This document shows positions 3,793 through 7,967 of a stretch of 7,967 nucleotides of DNA, in pieces (position 1 is the stretch's first letter; the number at the start of each line of letters is the position of its first letter). The position numbers and the translations under genes were made by a program. Source of the stretch: an uncultured Lachnospiraceae bacterium (GTDB lineage Bacteria > Bacillota > Clostridia > Lachnospirales > Lachnospiraceae); NCBI GenBank assembly GCA_910589635.1, contig CAJUTD010000038.1, forward strand, positions 17,145 to 25,111. The letters run 5' to 3'. The notes beneath the pieces are model-generated. The model saw only the letters and a list, made by a program, of their open reading frames with translations. It was not told where the DNA came from and made no database searches.

Positions 3793-6273
3793 ATGAATTT
3801 ACTGCAAATGAGCTTTTGCGGAACAGTCATGATTGTGGTGGCTGCTCTGATACGGGCTGTGGCAATTGAACGGCTGCCAAAGAGGACTTTTCTTGTATTG
3901 TGGGGGATTATTATGCTGCGTCTGCTGGTTCCATTTGAGATTCCCTCGGAATTTAGCATCTATTCGCTTGTAGGATACGAGTCTGTGAAAGAGTCCGTGG
4001 ATGCTTCCGTGAGAGAAAACGGCTGGTTTGATGGCACGTGGGATATGTTGGGTGCACAGGATGCTATGGAATGCAAGGCAGTGACAGTCGTTGAGAAGTC
4101 CGGGCAGCAGACAGCGGATGCTGGAACCACTGGGCGCCAGCTTGCAGAAACGGACAGTGGGACCGTCAGTCAGCAGTCTTTTCAGATTGGCGTTATGGTG
4201 AATGGACAGGAGGTTACGCTGGAAGGAACTGTAGGTATGGAACAAAAGGAGGCAGCGCACACCGGCAGCCTGGCAATATTTCTGAAGGACATAAAAAATT
4301 GGATGAGAAATAATGTCCTGTTGATTGTCTGGGGGCTTGGCGCATTGCTTTGTGCCGCATTCTTTATCCTGACCTATGTGCGCTGCCGCAGGGAGTTTTC
4401 CATGTCTTTGCCTGTTGAAAATGAGTTTGTGGCACAGTGGCTCAAGCGGCGGCAGTTACAGGGAAGGCGGTTCTTTCCTGGTTTGTGCAGGAGGACGCAG
4501 GTGCGCGTATCGGACAGGGTGGACACGCCGCTTACCTATGGCGTATTTTGTCCGGTGATCCTCTTGCCCAAGAAACTGGAATGGGAAAAGACGGAACAGT
4601 TAGAATACATACTCTGGCATGAATATATGCATATCTGCCATTATGACGTTGTGCTGAAATTGCTGGCGGTCTTTGTGTGCTGCCTCCATTGGTTTAACCC
4701 GTTTGTGTGGCTCATGCATCTGTTCCTCAACCGCGATGTTGAGCTCGCCTGTGATGAAAGTGTGGTAAGGAAAAAAGGCGTGAGCGGGAAGTCTGCCTAT
4801 GCCAATATTCTGATTGGCATGGAGGCGAAGAGGAACGGTATTAAGCCGCTATGCAGTAATTTCAGCCAGAACAGCATTGAAAAAAGAATTCGTGCAATCA
4901 TGAAAATCCGCAAATTTTCCCTGGGGGCTGTCAGCTTTGCCATGATGCTTGTGATGAGCGTAACGGTTGTGTTTGCCACTTCCGCGGTCCCGGAGGCGGA
5001 AAAAGATATTTTGGCAAATGCCAATTTTACGGCGGAAGAATCTGACATGCTGGAGGCGTTGCGTTTTGATGGTTACGAGGACATGAGCGTATTAGACTTT
5101 CGGAACAGGGTATTGGCGGCAACTTCCTCAGACGAATACCGGGAGCTTTTGAATCGGTTTTTTATGGATAAGACTTTGTATGAAATGCGCGATCGTGATA
5201 AATTGTCGTCTTTTGTCTTCTGTGCTTTAAAGCCGCTGACGGCTCAGCGGTGGTTAGAAATGATATTTAGCGGCATTGTCTTGCCAGGTGACACTGATGT
5301 ACCACAAAAAGAAGGTCAGGGATTAGGATACGATATAACCTTGTATGTGTCAAATGCAAATGATTTGTCTGTCGGCGAGTATGCTGATACGGTTTGCGGC
5401 GTGTCAAAGGCGCTTTCGCAAACCATGGAGGGGAAAAGCAAAAAGCAACTTGCGGACAGAACCTATATGGAGATGGAGATACGCCGGGCGGCCGAGCGTA
5501 TACAGAAGGAATGGAGTACCTACAAACTGCGGGTGTATATTGAATTTGAATATGAGCCGATTTGCAGGCAGGAAGATGCGCATTCCCAAGAAGAGACCGA
5601 AATGTGGACAAAGTATTATTCAGGTCTGGGGATGTCAGATGAAGACGCCGCAAAGGAAATCAAAGGGAACTCATCCGCAACAAAAGAGGATTACCGCGCA
5701 ATACTTTCTCTGATGCAGGCAGGGGATGATTATAAAGAAATGCCGGCAGCAGAGTTTGACCAAGTATTTGAAGAATGGTCTGCTAAGAATGATAAAACTT
5801 ACGATCGAATTATGAATGACGTATTTCGGGATGATATTCCGGGGAATCTGTCGCAGGAGGAGCGGCATTTTCTCACCCATACGGTAAAACTGGCTGCCTT
5901 GTCAAGCAGTACAAACAGTATATATAGTTTTGCAGGTGAAGCGCAAAGCCTTGAATGCGGTATTTCACTTGCCCTGTTTTACGACAAAAAACCACAGGGA
6001 GGTCAAACTGCCTTTGCCTGGGATAATATGAACTGCTTTCTGTCTTACTTTGTTACGGATAAGGATTCTGTAACCGTGGGAGAACGTGACCGATGTGTAG
6101 GCGGGATGCTGGATGCAGTGGAGCGCCTGTGGCAGGAAATGGACGCAGGGACAGCGCTTGAAATGAAGAATGGAGAGTTCCATTCCAAGTTAGTCCAATT
6201 AGCGAAGGAGTATAGCAGTAAGAATATTTTTCTCTCGTCGGTAAGCTCAAATTATTTTTTGGGCTGGAAGTAG
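3793..6273 (+). CDS. blaR1: BlaR1/MecR1-like M56 membrane metalloprotease with a non-PBP sensor domain
   Basis: An 826-residue membrane sensor-protease. The start is the ATG at 3793 with AGAGGTG at 3781-3787. Membrane segments lie at about 6-24, 33-49, 174-195 and 377-398. The zinc site HEYMH is at 276-280 (LWHEYMHICHYD), and RDVELACDESV (314-324) supplies the conserved downstream acidic residues; FNPFVW and the SAYANIL stretch are also M56 hallmarks. After the last membrane segment come about 430 extracytoplasmic residues, larger than the ~250-residue penicillin-binding domain of classical BlaR1 and without an evident SxxK, SxN or KTG set. Two halves of this region (about 420-590 and 635-826) resemble each other. 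On ligand sensing, the cytosolic protease would inactivate the BlaI repressor directly or indirectly. The loop between the first two pairs of membrane segments (about 50-172) is long and Ser/Thr/Gln-rich. The ligand is unknown; the linked ABC genes point to an envelope-active compound. Confidence 0.88.
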   Translation: MNLLQMSFCGTVMIVVAALIRAVAIERLPKRTFLVLWGIIMLRLLVPFEIPSEFSIYSLVGYESVKESVDASVRENGWFDGTWDMLGAQDAMECKAVTVVEKSGQQTADAGTTGRQLAETDSGTVSQQSFQIGVMVNGQEVTLEGTVGMEQKEAAHTGSLAIFLKDIKNWMRNNVLLIVWGLGALLCAAFFILTYVRCRREFSMSLPVENEFVAQWLKRRQLQGRRFFPGLCRRTQVRVSDRVDTPLTYGVFCPVILLPKKLEWEKTEQLEYILWHEYMHICHYDVVLKLLAVFVCCLHWFNPFVWLMHLFLNRDVELACDESVVRKKGVSGKSAYANILIGMEAKRNGIKPLCSNFSQNSIEKRIRAIMKIRKFSLGAVSFAMMLVMSVTVVFATSAVPEAEKDILANANFTAEESDMLEALRFDGYEDMSVLDFRNRVLAATSSDEYRELLNRFFMDKTLYEMRDRDKLSSFVFCALKPLTAQRWLEMIFSGIVLPGDTDVPQKEGQGLGYDITLYVSNANDLSVGEYADTVCGVSKALSQTMEGKSKKQLADRTYMEMEIRRAAERIQKEWSTYKLRVYIEFEYEPICRQEDAHSQEETEMWTKYYSGLGMSDEDAAKEIKGNSSATKEDYRAILSLMQAGDDYKEMPAAEFDQVFEEWSAKNDKTYDRIMNDVFRDDIPGNLSQEERHFLTHTVKLAALSSSTNSIYSFAGEAQSLECGISLALFYDKKPQGGQTAFAWDNMNCFLSYFVTDKDSVTVGERDRCVGGMLDAVERLWQEMDAGTALEMKNGEFHSKLVQLAKEYSSKNIFLSSVSSNYFLGWK

Positions 6274-6333
6274 AGCCGAAAGCCGACAGCAGCAAACAGA
6301 AGATTGGAATTATACATGTAAAGGAGGAGGAAC

Positions 6334-6996
6334 ATGGCAAATTTAACTTTGAACAATGTAACGTATCAATACAAAAATACGCAGAGACCCGCAGTTTCAG
6401 AGGTTTCTTGTGTGTTTGAGGAGAGAAAAGTCTATACGATCATCGGACCGTCCGGTTCCGGCAAATCCACGCTGCTTTCCCTGCTGGCAGGGCTTGACCT
6501 GCCCACGGACGGCGAGGTGGGATTTGATGGGGAAAACCTTGCAGAGCTTAATTTGGATCGGTATCGCCGGGAAGGGATTTCTATGATTTTTCAGGCGTTT
6601 CATCTCTTTCCGATGCTGACGGTGCTTGAAAATGTCTGTTTCCCCATGGAGCTGCGCGGAGTGTCGCCGAAGGAAGCAACACCGCGGGCCGAAGAGCTGC
6701 TTGAGGGCGTGGGCATCTCGAAGGAGCAGATGGGTCGTTTTCCTTCAAAACTATCCGGCGGGGAGCAGCAGCGCGTGGCGATTGCCAGAAGCCTTGCATC
6801 CAGCGCAAAAATCATGCTTGCCGACGAGCCGACGGGAAACCTTGACAGCGCAAATACACAAAACATCATGGAAATCTTGTGCAGCCTCGCACACGACAGA
6901 GGATATTGCGTGATTATTGTAACGCACGATCTGGAGGTTGCCGAGATGGCGGACGTGCAGCTTCGGATGCGTGACGGAAAACTTCAGGCATTGTAA
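6334..6996 (+). CDS. ABC transporter ATP-binding protein, MacB/LolD type
   Basis: A complete 220-residue nucleotide-binding subunit. Walker A is GPSGSGKST (38-46), the Q-loop Gln is at 87 (IFQAFHLFP), the signature is LSGGEQQR (140-147), Walker B with the catalytic Glu is IMLADEP (160-166), the D-loop is GNLDS (168-172), and the switch His is at 198 (VTHD). The TGNLDS form and the absence of a long C-terminal extension are typical of the MacB/LolD/FtsE subfamily, which works with FtsX-like permeases by mechanotransmission rather than classical channel transport. An AAAGGAGGAGG binding site ends 3 bases before the ATG. It lies 60 bases after the sensor gene without an obvious terminator, and 54 bases before the permease, so it is almost certainly in the same repressor-controlled operon. 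Likely role: export of, or protection from, a peptide or other envelope-active agent. Confidence 0.93.
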   Translation: MANLTLNNVTYQYKNTQRPAVSEVSCVFEERKVYTIIGPSGSGKSTLLSLLAGLDLPTDGEVGFDGENLAELNLDRYRREGISMIFQAFHLFPMLTVLENVCFPMELRGVSPKEATPRAEELLEGVGISKEQMGRFPSKLSGGEQQRVAIARSLASSAKIMLADEPTGNLDSANTQNIMEILCSLAHDRGYCVIIVTHDLEVAEMADVQLRMRDGKLQAL

Positions 6997-7050
6997 GGAT
7001 GCTGATGGTCCTCTAAACAACTTAAACACATGATACGAAGGAGGTAAAAA

Positions 7051-7967
7051 ATGAGAATAACCCTTGCATTGAAAACGCTTTTGCGTTCCCGGGTAAAAAC
7101 CTTGCTGACATTCCTTCTGGTTGCGGCAGCTTCATTTGCGCTATTTTCGCGCGTGACGGATTATGTTATTACCAGCAGGGAGGCGGCCAGGGCCGAGAGC
7201 CTGTATCACGGCGTTGCCGCGCTGGATAACAGTGTGGAGCTGATATTTATGGGTGATATGGTTATCGAGCCGGACCCCAAACCGTGGCCGACGGATGCGC
7301 AGCTTGAGGAATTTGCCTCGCTGCCCGGCGTCACGCTTGCAGATACCAGGTATGTGACGGACGGTTTGGTGGAAGATTACAAGCGTGTCATTAGTGAAGA
7401 AGATTCCGACATGTATAACAACTTTGTTGTGGAAGGCACGTATGATGGCTATGAGGAATATGACAGGGGGGAAGGTTATAGTAATTTGTATCTGGTCTTT
7501 CGGGACGTTAAGACACATGCCGGCGCCATTGTTCTCAGGGATGACACGATGCGGGTATTAGTCCAGTTTGCTGGGGATTTTGCCTGGAGTCTGGGTGAAA
7601 AATATCCACGCGCGTATTTTGACACCTTAAAGAAGGGTGCGAGATACCTTGCCTATGGCAAGTATAGTGAACGGACAGGAGGGTCATTTGAACTGGAGGA
7701 AGACGAAGCGAAACATGATGTTTTACGCGAGCTTGACGGAGTGGGGGAGGATTATTTAGAGACGGAGGAATTTGCCGCGTACAAGGGGATGATAGAGGCA
7801 ATTAACCAGAGTATGGAAACGTATGATATTGTGTATACCTCGGATATGCGTGCCATTCCATATATCAATGAACATGCGCTGGTTGTCTCTAAAGGGCGGC
7901 CCCTGACTTCGGAAGATGCAGACGGCTGTGTCGTGAGCGAACTCTTTTTGGAAACCTACGGTTTGTC
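7051..7967 (+). CDS. FtsX/MacB-like ABC permease, N-terminal part (runs off the right edge)
   Basis: An uninterrupted frame of 305 codons from the ATG at 7051 to the window end, preceded by GAAGGAGG (7037-7044). It begins MRITLALKTLLRSRVKTLLT, the usual cytosolic lead-in of FtsX-type permeases, followed by one membrane segment at about residues 16-35 (TLLTFLLVAAASFALFS). The next ~270 residues are hydrophilic and acidic with no further membrane span, as expected for the periplasmic-type (here extracytoplasmic) MacB-PCD domain between the first and second membrane helices; PYINEHALVVSKGRPLTSED near the edge fits the recurrent 'G-R-x-L-(T/S)' segment of this domain. The remaining helices, including the FtsX core, should lie to the right. 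It would pair with the ATPase just upstream. The family call rests on architecture and context, since the conserved FtsX domain itself is outside the window. Confidence 0.8.
   Translation, partial: MRITLALKTLLRSRVKTLLTFLLVAAASFALFSRVTDYVITSREAARAESLYHGVAALDNSVELIFMGDMVIEPDPKPWPTDAQLEEFASLPGVTLADTRYVTDGLVEDYKRVISEEDSDMYNNFVVEGTYDGYEEYDRGEGYSNLYLVFRDVKTHAGAIVLRDDTMRVLVQFAGDFAWSLGEKYPRAYFDTLKKGARYLAYGKYSERTGGSFELEEDEAKHDVLRELDGVGEDYLETEEFAAYKGMIEAINQSMETYDIVYTSDMRAIPYINEHALVVSKGRPLTSEDADGCVVSELFLETYGL

Noticed and set aside
3799..4260. A 153-residue frame on the minus strand
   Set aside because: It is antisense to the first membrane segments and loop of the BlaR1-like gene and shows no domain or ribosome binding site.
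5050..6273. A penicillin-binding sensor domain, making this a beta-lactam receptor
   Set aside because: No SxxK, SxN and KTG set in proper order and spacing could be found, and the region is much longer than the classical domain.
7141..7518. A 125-residue frame on the minus strand
   Set aside because: It lies antisense within the permease gene, which has a strong ribosome binding site, an unbroken frame and sensible composition. The minus frame has no recognisable domain.

Overview
The window looks like chromosome of an endospore-forming clostridial Firmicute, probably Lachnospiraceae-like. The reasons are a recognisable stage IV sporulation protein A (SpoIVA) C-terminus, strong AGGAGG ribosome binding sites, mixed AT/GC codon use, and a BlaI / M56-peptidase / ABC-transporter operon of a type common in that group. 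The taxonomic call is inference from gene content and style.

Layout, left to right. (1) The last ~40 codons of a response-regulator receiver domain enter from the left edge and end in a TTAA shared with the stop codon of a convergent fic gene (122-871, minus strand). (2) A non-coding stretch (872-1192) holds the fic promoter, a 166-bp MITE-like element with perfect 19-bp terminal inverted repeats apparently inserted into a CTAG site with TA duplication, and a separate 27-bp hairpin next to it. (3) A tiny ORF (about 38-46 aa) precedes a 549-aa large serine recombinase (1400-3049). (4) The recombinase runs directly into the 3' end of spoIVA: its stop codon TGA lies inside spoIVA sequence, in another frame, and the last ~92 residues of SpoIVA follow intact to the natural C-terminus (stop at 3318). 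(5) From 3331 an operon starts with a good promoter overlapped and followed by two inverted 17-bp operator-like dyads. It encodes a BlaI-type repressor, a BlaR1-like M56 membrane metalloprotease with an unusual large extracytoplasmic domain that looks internally duplicated, an ABC ATPase, and the start of an FtsX/MacB-like permease running off the right edge.

How it fits together. The main reading is that a recombinase-bearing integrative element interrupts spoIVA, in the way the skin element interrupts sigK. This window would contain the right-hand junction, with the rest of the element and the 5' ~80% of spoIVA off the left edge. If the missing part is there and in frame, site-specific excision would rebuild spoIVA, possibly only in the mother cell. 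That last step is inference; what is seen directly is the junction and the intact, conserved C-terminal coding sequence. The downstream operon looks like a self-contained envelope-stress or antimicrobial-peptide module: the membrane protease senses something outside, inactivates the repressor, and derepresses itself and the ABC exporter.
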